Part shown: positions 11,735 to 23,313 of the stretch, piece after piece
Layout of the letters: every line of letters starts with the position of its first letter
How positions within the stretch are numbered: the stretch's first letter is position 1
Source of the DNA: Trichobilharzia regenti
Taxonomy: Eukaryota > Platyhelminthes > Trematoda > Strigeidida > Schistosomatidae
Assembly (NCBI GenBank): GCA_944472135.2
Contig: OX235265.1
Coordinates: 53,951,112-54,015,111 of the forward strand
DNA: 64,000 bases
Reading direction: 5' to 3'
Program-made: the position numbers and the translations under genes
Notes under the pieces: generated by a model
What the model was told of the DNA's origin: nothing
The model's input: only the letters and a program-made list of their open reading frames with translations
Databases searched by the model: none

Positions 11735-12196
11735 ATGGAGGAGAAGAACACAACAAATAAAATTGATTTCAACACTTCATCCTCTATCAACAGAACAAAA
11801 TGGGTGATCAACCTCTCATCAAGAGAACTAAGCTCTGGTGAGATAAAAGTACTTGAGAAAGGGCTAAATTTCATCGTAACAGCTAATAAATTAAAACCTG
11901 GGGATGTTATTCCTAACATAGAAGAAGCACTAGGTTCAATAGAAAAGACAACAGCAGACGTGGTTAGAGCACAATGTGCGTTAACCTTGAAAAATCAAAG
12001 GAAGGCAATATCAATCGTAACGAAATCGGAAAAAGAAGCTTTAATTAGTCTAAAACAGGATAAAAATATTGTCATCGCAAAAGCTGACAAAGGAATCGCC
12101 ACCGTAGTATTGCAGAAATCTGACTATATAAAAACGTTACTGAACAAATTCAAATGGGTCCATATGAAGAAATTAAGAAGCCTGAAGATAGAATAA
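11735..12196 (+). pseudogene. Penelope-like polyprotein, N-terminal fragment
   Basis: A 153-residue frame. Residues about 105-130 carry KDKNIVIAKADKGIATVVL, the conserved segment preceding the RT fingers in Penelope-like elements (D..I...DKG..TVV). The frame ends after KKLRSLKIE; sequence just past it (about 12270-12300) reads FNLMPKINKARR, the following PKIHK block. The reading frame is lost and the palm domain with the catalytic aspartates is absent. Confidence 0.75.
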
Positions 12197-12318
12197 TGAA
12201 TAAGGTTAACAAATATACAGCAGAACTAAAACGAAGAATGAAGCCATAAGTGGGTGAGTATAAATCGTTTAATTTAATGCCTAAAATTAATAAGGCTCGT
12301 AGAATAAAGGTATGGCAC

Positions 12319-12676
12319 TGTCCGCCAAGTCTCGTAAACCGTAAATGCCCAGCTCTTGCTACGCTGGGACTCACGCTGTTCCTTGAAGTTTCTCAGAAAC
12401 GCTAAGTAATAACGGACGAAAAACCAAAACACCAATTGGCGACTCGAGAACTCTATATTGTAACACCAACATATAAACAATGTTACAACTAAGGTCTGTG
12501 AACAAATATTACAATAATGAATCACAATATTACTAATGACGGTTTTCTGCTGACTTCTTTCTGAACAGCGACCGATGAGACGATGACTGGTGTATTGATG
12601 CCTCCGCCAAAATTGGGGAAGTTGGTTTTGAGCAAATAACCGTGAATTGATCCTTCAATCTTCAACTACATTGACA
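12319..12676 (-). repeat. BEL/Pao-type solo LTR inside the Penelope element (358 bp)
   Basis: On the plus strand it runs from TGTCCGCCAAG to CTACATTGACA, the reverse complement of the family LTR. It is nearly the same sequence as the solo LTRs at 26639 and 36413. Flanks are ggcac and agttt, so there is no target duplication. It joins the Penelope RT N-terminal block to the post-RT FYRKPT block, so it probably marks a deletion by recombination rather than a clean insertion. Confidence 0.85.
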
Positions 12677-13490
12677 AGTTTTTATAGAAAACCAACTCAT
12701 TCTAATAGATATTTAGACTTTAATTCATCTCATCCGTTAACTGTTAAGGCAGGCTTAGTGAAGTGTCTAGCAAATCGAGCCGTAGCACTAAGTAGCACAA
12801 AAAAAGTCCTAAATGATGAAATAAAACCGATAGAAGAAGCGTTGGTGTTGAATAACTATCCTATAAAATTCATTAGGAAGATCACCAAAAACCAAAAGCA
12901 AAATAAAAATAATGGTGAAACTATTAATGATAACACAAATAAGAAAGAATATAAGTCATCCACTGTTATACCATATAAGGAAAGCACATCTGAGGCCCTA
13001 CGTAGGATTCTTAATAAAGCAGGAATTAGGGTGGCATTCAAACCTACAAACTCACTCAGGGACAAGCTCTGTAGGCTACAAGACCCAGTGGATCCAATTA
13101 AACAAAATAATATAATTTACAAAGTACCCTGCAATGATTATGAGGTCAAGTACATAGGACAAACTAGTAACTCAGGGATAGTCAGATTAACAGAACATAG
13201 GAAGGAATTTAGCCAAAGTAAGAATGGTTGACTCTGAAAAGATAAGTAATTTAGAAAAAAGCTCAGCTATTGCACTTCATGCAATAATAAACAACCACAA
13301 AATAGGGTGGGATAGGGTTAAAGTTCTAAAGACTATTATAGGTGGGTCGAGATGAGAGGTTGAATACGGAATCCTGGTTCATCGAGTCTACACCCAACAC
13401 ATGCAACAGAAATGACTTAATGCAAATACCAGAAATATGGAAGATATTACTACCTCAAGTCAAACCAGAAGAGGATAATAAATAATCTTA
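12677..13490 (+). pseudogene. Penelope-like polyprotein C-terminus with GIY-YIG endonuclease
   Basis: Starts in TSFYRKPTHSNRYLDFNSSH (the post-palm FYRKPT block), then a basic linker (KFIRKITKNQKQNK), then LRDKLCRLQDPVDP and IYKVPCNDYEVKYIGQTSN. The last matches the GIY-YIG start with the upstream C residue and G-Q-T turn found in Penelope endonucleases, followed by RLTEHRKEF. A stop at 13229-13231 is followed in another frame by SSAIALHAIINNHKIGWDRV, the rest of the domain. So the endonuclease is split by a frameshift. Confidence 0.8.
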
Positions 13491-13791
13491 AAGTTCTATT
13501 TCAATTCAAAACATTCTAACAAGTAACTTATTATGACTATAAAAATCACTCGTATAAAACATTCGTATCTCCCATATAATTGTAATGGGTCAATAACACT
13601 CGTACTATTATTTCTGAATGGACATTATCTCACAATGATTTTAATCCCATACCTAATCGATTCCACACATATATATAAATGAAAGAACAAAGATGTGTGA
13701 GTAACTTGATATGATAATGAGCAATAGTTTGTGCTCGAAACGTCATCAGTTCATGTAGTTGTACAACACTGTGTGATTTATCAAAATGGTG

Positions 13792-14735
13792 TGAATCCCC
13801 CCATTCTGCAGGAACGGCAACATGCAATTTGAAGCCTCGAGATATTTCCGAATTTATGAGGGCTTAGATCTTTATCTTGAAAAAGATAATAATGAACGCC
13901 TAGACAGATCATGCCTCTGCCTTTAAACATATGCCATTAGCTCAGCCTATTGTTCAGATGCGACCACGTGGGCTCTGCACAGATTTATGGTGCGTCTTAT
14001 AAATTTACTTGCTGCCCATTGTCGGATCTTTGAATAACACTTCACAATGTCTCATCTCATTCATTTTCTAATAACGTCTTTACTTGATCCTCATTAGATT
14101 CCATTAAACCTAACATTTTATAGCTCTTAATGAATTCGATTCAACTTATTCTATTCTTGTTCTCTGTAGGGTACGGTCGTGCACCAAATGCACAAGAAGG
14201 TATAAAATAAAAACAACCGGCATGAGGATAAATGTATTAAAACCAAAAGTGGACATCATGATAGTAAGAACTATATGGGTAGCATTACACATTGCAAATG
14301 AACGTTTTCAGCCTAAGGATTTTCTTTTATAAATGCATTTATTATTGATACTTGCACTTACCTATTTCATTACACTTTATTGATTCACCGTAGCACTTTC
14401 ACTTTTCTAAAACAGCTTTCAATCCCTTGTAAACATTGTACTTACCTCAATATTGGTTGGTTATTGTGTGCCTACAACCACGGGTTGAGAGCGAAACGAA
14501 GTCGGTTTTCCTGCGCAACCTGGAGGACAACTGTACAATTCAATGACTATACGGCCTGGTGCAGACAATGAGTGTATTCATATATGTATCAAATATTTAA
14601 CAGTTGAAACATTATTAACTTGTAGACAATCTACGATTTGATATCATAGCATACTTGATAGTGCCTGCAGAAAACTGGCATGCATTCTCATGCAAATTTA
14701 TATGTTTTTATGAGAATGCACATTATTATTGTTAT
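13792..14735 (+). mobile_element. Insertion in the Penelope tail, non-LTR 3' end-like
   Basis: It separates tttatcaaaat (13776-13791) from aaaatgaaatcttatct, which are adjacent in the other Penelope ends. Its last 270 bp (14462-14735) match 32048-32310 (caacctggaggacaa, caatctacgatttgatat, tggcatgcatt) and end in an attatt tail, as expected for a target-primed insertion. Its 5' two thirds contain no recognised coding motif. Confidence 0.45.
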
Positions 14736-14764
14736 AATAAAATGAAATCTTATCTATAATGCAA

Positions 14765-15306
14765 GCTATGGGCAAGTTTGTCAGTATATTGCAGGCCACC
14801 CCTAGAATGGAGAAGTTTGAAGTCAAAACGCAATCATGGATGACGAAAGAGTATCAGAAAGGTGGATATCCAGAAGGCTCTATGATGTCTCCTTATGCAT
14901 ACAACAGTTTTCGTCGTACATAGTCAACCGATAAGTTACAAGATGCAAGACAAACACAGTTGTGTTTACACGTTTGCATGAAGTGCATACAAAGGTGAGC
15001 TGTGAATCAGTGAGCAAGTTTTGTGATAAGCCAAATGTGAAATCAAGGTCTGACTCCGAATTGTGTGACGATAATGGTACGCTGAAGAAACCTGTAGTTG
15101 CAATTAGTAAGCTATTGTTAAATAGTTTGCCACAGAAGAGAGTTAGAGTCTCAGAGGACAGTTCTGACTCCTCAAGTTTACAAGGTATTACTAGTCAGAT
15201 TGAAGGTATAAAATCTTTAGGGATTTGTGGGGAGGAACCAAAATTGTCTACTTCTGTTATTAAAGAGTTTGAAAATGATGAAGTCGACCAGATGATGGTA
15301 AATTGA
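14765..15306 (+). pseudogene. gag-like pseudogene, continuation after the Penelope insertion
   Basis: Resumes the gag at GKFVSILQATPRMEKFE-like sequence (compare SKFASLLHLTPRIEQSE in the intact copy). It then gives GGYPEGSMM, DARQTQLC and, in the 14962-15306 frame, RLHEVHTKVSCESVSKFCDK and SDSELCDDNGTLKKPVVA. At 15193 it enters the 3,182-bp tandem repeat. Frameshifts and an extra stop are present. Confidence 0.7.
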
Positions 15307-16028
15307 ATATTTGTGATAATGACCATGATAGTGCACATTTGTCTTTGGTTGATCATGATGAGATGGGGGGAATGCCCACTACTGCTAAGTTGAACAAAGG
15401 TTCTGTACAACTACAACGTGAAGTAGAATTGAATGCAGATGCAGTTGCAGAAGGTATGGATACTTGTGAGATCATCAGTGTAATCGATCAGCGTGTAGCC
15501 CACCTATCATCAGATGATAGTGCTAAACGCGAACTAGCAGTGAAAGACAGCAGTGGTGGTAATCTTGAAGTTACACAACTATCTGAGAGCAGAACAACAA
15601 CATTTTCTGATGCACCGCTAAGTTCATCAAATGGCATCAATCAGTCGTCGTTGGTGTTGTCATCCACAATGAGAAGGACGCCCATCAACTGAAGTATCTT
15701 ATGCAATGAATATGATAGTATTGGTGCGTTTGAAAAGACGAAAGATATTGGTCAGTTAAGAGAGGATGAGCCAAGTGTAAACGAGAGAGTAATAGTTAAA
15801 TTGACTTGCATGAATAAAGGCATTTCTAGTTTCAAGTTACTATTTGAATGCTATTGTCTTTGGTGCAAATTACTCTGTTTCTACGCTTGGTTGACCAGAT
15901 ACGTCGTGTGTTTTTTCGTCATTTATTTTCTACGACACAATGACATGAGCATGTTACCGTTCAGATTTGAGGACATAGATGATAGAGGGAAGTCAGCAAA
16001 TGAACTCTGCGACGACTTTCCAACCTAG
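15303..16028 (+). pseudogene. gag-like C-terminal region, array copy 1
   Basis: Frame 15303-15690 reads SAHLSLVDHDEMGGMPTTAK, VAEGMDTCEIISVIDQ and SSNGINQSSLVLSSTMRRT, then a TGA where the intact gag has a Ser codon. The following 15801-16028 frame holds the conserved hydrophobic segment (SSFKLLFECYCLWCKLLCFY, RYVVCFFVIYFLRHND) and the C-terminus FRFEDIDDRGKSANELCDDF. Comparison with the intact protein at 52136 shows the last 75 residues are the best kept part. Confidence 0.75.
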
Positions 16029-17151
16029 AGCGTCAACCTGAGAAGGATTGTGGGCGTACTGCTGTAAGTCCTACAACTCTTCAAAGGGTAGCGCATCAAT
16101 GAGCAGTCCATCGTACTTGGTGTCTGGTTTTGTACATATGTTCATATTGTATATACTGAATTGGTGTCATCTCTCATCTATCTGTTGATAATTTTGTTTG
16201 TGTCCGGACGTTTTCCAGTTGGATTGTCAACCTGAGAAGTAGTGTAGGCGTACTGCCGTAAGTCCTACAGTTCTTCAAGGGTAGTTTGTCATGCCAGAAT
16301 CCACAACATGTGATGTATTGATTGTGCAGATGTTTGTGTCAATTAATTGAGTGGGTTCCAATTCATCTAGTAATTTGTTAATATTGTTTGTGTCAGGACA
16401 TTCCTCAACCTACAAACGTCGACCTGAGAAGGGTTGCAAGCGTACTAGTGTGAGTCCTGCGATTCTTCAGAAGAATCTGCGGGGTTATATGCACTGTTTG
16501 TATATATGTGTGGTGTGTCATATCAATAGGTGTTCATAGATTCACTGTGTTTACTTGTTGTTGCAAACTGTTTTGTATTGCGTATTTTGTTAAAATTTTC
16601 GTCGTGATTACTTCTGAAGTTGTGTCCACTCTTCTACATCCGTGAATGAATTGATTGATTTTACAGACAGCAGATGGGGCGTATACGCCGGGGAGGCTAG
16701 GCTATTGCTGAGAATTAAATGCATATGGAGATAATTGTTTGCTGCGGTTCCACACGCCGGGGAGAAAGAGTGTAAACGACTGAGGCTCGCATACGTCATC
16801 GTTACTAGAATTGAGGCAGAATGAGTGACAGCGATTTCAGTGGTAATTGGTAGTGAGTAGATAAGAGGATGAGCGTAGAGTATCATGAGGTGCTGCTATG
16901 ATCACGTTGCATTCTGCAAGAGTCATTATGGGAAGTGGCGATTGTGTTGCAAGAGGATGCCATTAACTGGAAGGCGCAGGTCTTCATTGATGTGTGAGAT
17001 TGTGCTGTGTGTATGCTTGTGGTGTGTTGGCTTTTCTGTTTGTTTTCCATTTCAGCTCTGTCCGAGTGACCCAGGTTCTCTCAATGGCATCCACGTCAGC
17101 GTGTATTGGTCGTGATGGAAGAAAGGGATGGATCCCTTTTTCGCCGGGGAG
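16029..17151 (+). other. 3' noncoding region of the gag-only element, array copy 1
   Basis: Holds three copies of a stem-loop motif (from cgtcaacctgagaagg; about 16031-16085, 16227-16281, 16420-16474). It also has two CGCCGGGGAG boxes (about 16686 and 16757), and a third immediately before the LTR at 17142-17151. No pol-like frame is present. The equivalent region in the element at 52-55 kb is collinear. Confidence 0.7.
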
Positions 17152-17522
17152 TGTCAATGTAGTTGAAAATTGAACGATCAATTCATGGTTGTTTGCTCGA
17201 AACCAACTTCCCCAATTTTCGCAGAGACATCGATACACCAGTCATCGTCTCATCGGTCGCTGTTCAGAAAGAAGTCAGACCAAAACTGTCAGAAGTAATA
17301 TTGTGATTTGCTACTGTAATATTTGTTCATAGACCTTAGTTTTAAAGCTTGGTTTTAAAGTTGGCTATATGTTGATGTTACAATAAAGAATTCTCAGGTC
17401 GCCAATCGGTGTTTTGGTTTTAGGTCCGTTATAACTACGAGTTTCTGAGAAACTTCAAGGAACAGCGTGAGTCCCAGCGTAGCAAGAGCTGGGCATTTAC
17501 GGTTTACGAGACGTGTCTGACA
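17152..17522 (+). repeat. BEL/Pao-type LTR, array copy 1 (371 bp)
   Basis: TGTCAATGTAG to GTGTCTGACA. It is preceded directly by the purine tract gccggggag, so it sits as a 3' LTR. It is followed without a leader by a gag interior fragment (cagtgtccaccaag, compare agtgtcaatcaatc in intact gag), which shows the junction is recombinant. Contains the polyadenylation-signal block aataaag near 17382. Confidence 0.9.
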
Positions 17523-18374
17523 CAGTGTCCACCAAGATTTGAGCAAGTTTACTCGTATACTGCACCCCACTCCTGGAATATAGAAATCAGAGAGCAGAAC
17601 ACAATCATTTATGTCGAAAGCGTCTCAGAGAAGCGGATATCGAGAAGGCTTTATGGTGTCTAGTAATCCGTACGAACTTAATGAGTGTGACGGCTTTCGT
17701 GGGACGTCCCCAACAAATAGGTCACAAGCTGCAAGACAAACACGATTGTGTTTCGTCCGTTTGCAAGAGTAGCATACAAAGGCGATTTGCGAAGAACTGA
17801 CTAACTTTAGTGGTAAGCTAAATGTGAAGCCAGAGTCATCAAGGTCTGACTTCGAATTGTTTGACGATAATGGTACGCTGAATAAGTCTGTAGTTGCAAC
17901 TGGTAAACCATTGTTGAATAGAGTGTCACAGACGACAACGTCGTTTTTGGAGGAGTAGAGAGTTACAATTTCAGAGGACAGTTCTAACCAGACTAGTTTT
18001 CAAGGTATTTCTAGTCAGAGCGAAGGTATAAAACCTTTAAAGATTTGAGGCGATGAACCGAAATTGCCTACTACTTTTGTTAAAGAGTCTGAAAATGATG
18101 AAGTCGATCATACAAACATCGCTAGAGTGAATATTTGTGATAATGATCATGATAGTGCACATTTGCCTTTGGCTGATCATGTGAAATAAACGGAATACCT
18201 ACTTCTACTGAGTTGAAAAAAGGTTCTGTGCAAATTGAACGTGAAGTAGAGTTAAAGGCAGATGCAGTTACGGAAGGTATGGATACTTGTGAGACCGTCA
18301 GTGTAATTGATCAGCGTGTAGCCCACCTATCGACAGATGTAAAGGCTGAACTGGGGCTAGTCATATAAGATAAC
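17523..18374 (+). pseudogene. Older gag-like fragment within the repeat unit
   Basis: Aligns with the gag interior (SQRSGYREGFMVSSNPYELN-like, TNRSQAARQTRLCFVRLQE, SDFELFDDNGTLNKSVVATG) but has in-frame stops (for example tag near 17771 and tga near 18046). It is much more diverged from the intact gag than the C-terminal piece that follows it. It therefore comes from another, older copy joined by recombination. Confidence 0.7.
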
Positions 18375-21300
18375 AGTCAGATTGAAGGTATAAAATCTTT
18401 AGGGATTTGTGGGGAGGAACCAAAATTGTCTACTTCTGTTATTAAAGAGTTTGAAAATGATGAAGTCGACCAGATGATGGTAAATTGAATATTTGTGATA
18501 ATGACCATGATAGTGCACATTTGTCTTTGGTTGATCATGATGAGATGGGGGGAATGCCCACTACTGCTAAGTTGAACAAAGGTTCTGTACAACTACAACG
18601 TGAAGTAGAATTGAATGCAGATGCAGTTGCAGAAGGTATGGATACTTGTGAGATCATCAGTGTAATCGATCAGCGTGTAGCCCACCTATCATCAGATGAT
18701 AGTGCTAAACGCGAACTAGCAGTGAAAGACAGCAGTGGTGGTAATCTTGAAGTTACACAACTATCTGAGAGCAGAACAACAACATTTTCTGATGCACCGC
18801 TAAGTTCATCAAATGGCATCAATCAGTCGTCGTTGGTGTTGTCATCCACAATGAGAAGGACGCCCATCAACTGAAGTATCTTATGCAATGAATATGATAG
18901 TATTGGTGCGTTTGAAAAGACGAAAGATATTGGTCAGTTAAGAGAGGATGAGCCAAGTGTAAACGAGAGAGTAATAGTTAAATTGACTTGCATGAATAAA
19001 GGCATTTCTAGTTTCAAGTTACTATTTGAATGCTATTGTCTTTGGTGCAAATTACTCTGTTTCTACGCTTGGTTGACCAGATACGTCGTGTGTTTTTTCG
19101 TCATTTATTTTCTACGACACAATGACATGAGCATGTTACCGTTCAGATTTGAGGACATAGATGATAGAGGGAAGTCAGCAAATGAACTCTGCGACGACTT
19201 TCCAACCTAGAGCGTCAACCTGAGAAGGATTGTGGGCGTACTGCTGTAAGTCCTACAACTCTTCAAAGGGTAGCGCATCAATGAGCAGTCCATCGTACTT
19301 GGTGTCTGGTTTTGTACATATGTTCATATTGTATATACTGAATTGGTGTCATCTCTCATCTATCTGTTGATAATTTTGTTTGTGTCCGGACGTCTTCCAG
19401 TTGGATTGTCAACCTGAGAAGTAGTGTAGGCGTACTGCCGTAAGTCCTACAGTTCTTCAAGGGTAGTTTGTCATGCCAGAATCCACAACATGTGATGTAT
19501 TGATTGTGCAGATGTTTGTGTCAATTAATTGAGTGGGTTCCAATTCATCTAGTAATTTGTTAATATTGTTTGTGTCAGGACATTCCTCAACCTACAAACG
19601 TCGACCTGAGAAGGGTTGCAAGCGTACTAGTGTGAGTCCTGCGATTCTTCAGAAGAATCTGCGGGGTTATATGCACTGTTTGTATATATGTGTGGTGTGT
19701 CATATCAATAGGTGTTCATAGATTCACTGTGTTTACTTGTTGTTGCAAACTGTTTTGTATTGCGTATTTTGTTAAAATTTTCGTCGTGATTACTTCTGAA
19801 GTTGTGTCCATTCTTCTACATCCGTGAATGAATTGATTGATGTTAAGGACAGCAGATGGGGCGTATACGCCGGGGAGGCTAGGCTATTGCTGAGAATTAA
19901 ATGCATATGGAGATAATTGTTTGCTGCGGTTCCACACGCCGGGGAGAAAGAGTGTAAACGACTGAGGCTCGCATACGTCATCGTTACTAGAATTGAGGCA
20001 GAATGAGTGACAGCGATTTCAGTGGTAATTGGTAGTGAGTAGATAAGAGGATGAGCGTAGAGTATCATGAGGTGCTGCTATGATCACGTTGCATTCTGCA
20101 AGAGTCATTATGGGAAGTGGCGATTGTGTTGCAAGAGGATGCCATTAACTGGAAGGCGCAGGTCTTCATTGATGTGTGAGATTGTGCTGTGTGTATGCTT
20201 GTGGTGTGTTGGCTTTTCTGTTTGTTTTCCATTTCAGCTCTGTCCGAGTGACCCAGGTTCTCTCAATGGCATCCACGTCAGCGTGTATTGGTCGTGATGG
20301 AAGAAAGGGATGGATCCCTTTTTCGCCGGGGAGTGTCAATGTAGTTGAAAATTGAACGATCAATTCATGGTTGTTTGCTCGAAACCAACTTCCCCAATTT
20401 TCGCAGAGACATCGATACACCAGTCATCGTCTCATCGGTCGCTGTTCAGAAAGAAGTCAGACCAAAACTGTCAGAAGTAATATTGTGATTTGCTACTGTA
20501 ATATTTGTTCATAGACCTTAGTTTTAAAGCTTGGTTTTAAAGTTGGCTATATGTTGATGTTACAATAAAGAATTCTCAGGTCGCCAATCGGTGTTTTGGT
20601 TTTAGGTCCGTTATAACTACGAGTTTCTGAGAAACTTCAAGGAACAGCGTGAGTCCCAGCGTAGCAAGAGCTGGGCATTTACGGTTTACGAGACGTGTCT
20701 GACACAGTGTCCACCAAGATTTGAGCAAGTTTACTCGTATACTGCACCCCACTCCTGGAATATAGAAATCAGAGAGCAGAACACAATCATTTATGTCGAA
20801 AGCGTCTCAGAGAAGCGGATATCGAGAAGGCTTTATGGTGTCTAGTAATCCGTACGAACTTAATGAGTGTGACGGCTTTCGTGGGACGTCCCCAACAAAT
20901 AGGTCACAAGCTGCAAGACAAACACGATTGTGTTTCGTCCGTTTGCAAGAGTAGCATACAAAGGCGATTTGCGAAGAACTGACTAACTTTAGTGGTAAGC
21001 TAAATGTGAAGCCAGAGTCATCAAGGTCTGACTTCGAATTGTTTGACGATAATGGTACGCTGAATAAGTCTGTAGTTGCAACTGGTAAACCATTGTTGAA
21101 TAGAGTGTCACAGACGACAACGTCGTTTTTGGAGGAGTAGAGAGTTACAATTTCAGAGGACAGTTCTAACCAGACTAGTTTTCAAGGTATTTCTAGTCAG
21201 AGCGAAGGTATAAAACCTTTAAAGATTTGAGGCGATGAACCGAAATTGCCTACTACTTTTGTTAAAGAGTCTGAAAATGATGAAGTCGATCATACAAACA

Positions 21301-21556
21301 TCGCTAGAGTGAATATTTGTGATAATGATCATGATAGTGCACATTTGCCTTTGGCTGATCATGTGAAATAAACGGAATACCTACTTCTACTGAGTTGAAA
21401 AAAGGTTCTGTGCAAATTGAACGTGAAGTAGAGTTAAAGGCAGATGCAGTTACGGAAGGTATGGATACTTGTGAGACCGTCAGTGTAATTGATCAGCGTG
21501 TAGCCCACCTATCGACAGATGTAAAGGCTGAACTGGGGCTAGTCATATAAGATAAC
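18375..21556 (+). repeat. Array copy 2 (gag C-terminus, 3' region, LTR 20334-20704, old gag fragment)
   Basis: Second full 3,182-bp unit. gag C-terminal frames lie at 18485-18872 and 18983-19210, stem-loop repeats at about 19213, 19409 and 19602, the LTR at 20334-20704 (TGTCAATGTAG to CTGACA), and the old gag fragment at 20705-21556. Content and lesions match copy 1, so all lesions predate the amplification. Confidence 0.85.
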
Positions 21557-23313
21557 AGTCAGATTGAAGGTATAAAATCTTTAGGGATTTGTGGGGAGGA
21601 ACCAAAATTGTCTACTTCTGTTATTAAAGAGTTTGAAAATGATGAAGTCGACCAGATGATGGTAAATTGAATATTTGTGATAATGACCATGATAGTGCAC
21701 ATTTGTCTTTGGTTGATCATGATGAGATGGGGGGAATGCCCACTACTGCTAAGTTGAACAAAGGTTCTGTACAACTACAACGTGAAGTAGAATTGAATGC
21801 AGATGCAGTTGCAGAAGGTATGGATACTTGTGAGATCATCAGTGTAATCGATCAGCGTGTAGCCCACCTATCATCAGATGATAGTGCTAAACGCGAACTA
21901 GTAGTGAAAGACAGCAGTGGTGGTAATCTTGAAGTTACACAACTATCTGAGAGCAGAACAACAACATTTTCTGATGCACCGCTAAGTTCATCAAATGGCA
22001 TCAATCAGTCGTCGTTGGTGTTGTCATCCACAATGAGAAGGACGCCCATCAACTGAAGTATCTTATGCAATGAATATGATAGTATTGGTGCGTTTGAAAA
22101 GACGAAAGATATTGGTCAGTTAAGAGAGGATGAGCCAAGTGTAAACGAGAGAGTAATAGTTAAATTGACTTGCATGAATAAAGGCATTTCTAGTTTCAAG
22201 TTACTATTTGAATGCTATTGTCTTTGGTGCAAATTACTCTGTTTCTACGCTTGGTTGACCAGATACGTCGTGTGTTTTTTCGTCATTTATTTTCTACGAC
22301 ACAATGACATGAGCATGTTACCGTTCAGATTTGAGGACATAGATGATAGAGGGAAGTCAGCAAATGAACTCTGCGACGACTTTCCAACCTAGAGCGTCAA
22401 CCTGAGAAGGATTGTGGGCGTACTGCTGTAAGTCCTACAACTCTTCAAAGGGTAGCGCATCAATGAGCAGTCCATCGTACTTGGTGTCTGGTTTTGTACA
22501 TATGTTCATATTGTATATACTGAATTGGTGTCATCTCTCATCTATCTGTTGATAATTTTGTTTGTGTCCGGACGTCTTCCAGTTGGATTGTCAACCTGAG
22601 AAGTAGTGTAGGCGTACTGCCGTAAGTCCTACAGTTCTTCAAGGGTAGTTTGTCATGCCAGAATCCACAACATGTGATGTATTGATTGTGCAGATGTTTG
22701 TGTCAATTAATTGAGTGGGTTCCAATTCATCTAGTAATTTGTTAATATTGTTTGTGTCAGGACATTCCTCAACCTACAAACGTCGACCTGAGAAGGGTTG
22801 CAAGCGTACTAGTGTGAGTCCTGCGATTCTTCAGAAGAATCTGCGGGGTTATATGCACTGTTTGTATATATGTGTGGTGTGTCATATCAATAGGTGTTCA
22901 TAGATTCACTGTGTTTACTTGTTGTTGCAAACTGTTTTGTATTGCGTATTTTGTTAAAATTTTCGTCGTGATTACTTCTGAAGTTGTGTCCATTCTTCTA
23001 CATCCGTGAATGAATTGATTGATGTTAAGGACAGCAGATGGGGCGTATACGCCGGGGAGGCTAGGCTATTGCTGAGAATTAAATGCATATGGAGATAATT
23101 GTTTGCTGCGGTTCCACACGCCGGGGAGAAAGAGTGTAAACGACTGAGGCTCGCATACGTCATCGTTACTAGAATTGAGGCAGAATGAGTGACAGCGATT
23201 TCAGTGGTAATTGGTAGTGAGTAGATAAGAGGATGAGCGTAGAGTATCATGAGGTGCTGCTATGATCACGTTGCATTCTGCAAGAGTCATTATGGGAAGT
23301 GGCGATTGTGTTG
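21557..23313 (+). repeat. Array copy 3, partial (gag C-terminus and 3' region)
   Basis: Third copy, ending 1,757 bp into the unit. gag frames lie at 21667-22054 and 22165-22392; stem-loop repeats follow at about 22395-22840. After ...gtggcgattgtgttg at 23313 it changes to a different subfamily sequence that leads into the LTR at 23593. Confidence 0.85.

Larger units (their letters stand above)
11429..14764 (+). mobile_element. Penelope-like element (GIY-YIG type) inserted in gag, itself broken
   Basis: It interrupts the gag frame and is flanked by ctatgagca (11420-11428) and ctatgggca (14765-14773), an imperfect 9-bp target duplication. Its left end (tataaatcttgggcact) and right end (aatcttatctataatgca) match the mini-copy at 46505-46639. 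11735-12196 encodes the N-terminal part with DKNIVIAKADKGIATVVLQK, the ADKG block upstream of Penelope RT. 12677-13231 encodes FYRKPTHSNRYLDF, a linker, then the GIY-YIG endonuclease start IYKVPCNDYEVKYIGQTSN. The RT catalytic core between them is missing, with a solo LTR (12319-12676) in its place. About 13792-14735 is further inserted sequence ending in an (att)n tail. Penelope elements move by target-primed reverse transcription using an unusual RT related to telomerase. This copy is dead. Confidence 0.8.
15193..23313 (+). repeat. Tandem array of a 3,182-bp retroelement-derived unit, about 2.55 copies
   Basis: Copies start at 15193, 18375 and 21557 and differ by only a handful of bases. 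Examples: a change near 16212 (cgttttcc versus cgtcttcc); gattttacagacagc at 16656 versus gatgttaaggacagc in copies 2 and 3; ctagcagtg versus ctagtagtg at 21900. Each full unit holds the gag C-terminal third, the 3' noncoding region, polypurine tract, one 371-bp LTR and an older, stop-ridden gag fragment. The third copy ends at 23313, where homology to the first two stops and a diverged 3' region continues. So this is a tandem of LTR elements sharing single LTRs, formed by recombination after insertion. An assembly duplication is possible. Confidence 0.85.

Noticed and set aside
15195..15410. Recurrent minus-strand frames in the array (71, 92 and 84 codons)
   Set aside because: They recur only because the DNA unit is repeated, and lie antisense to gag or in the noncoding tail and LTR.
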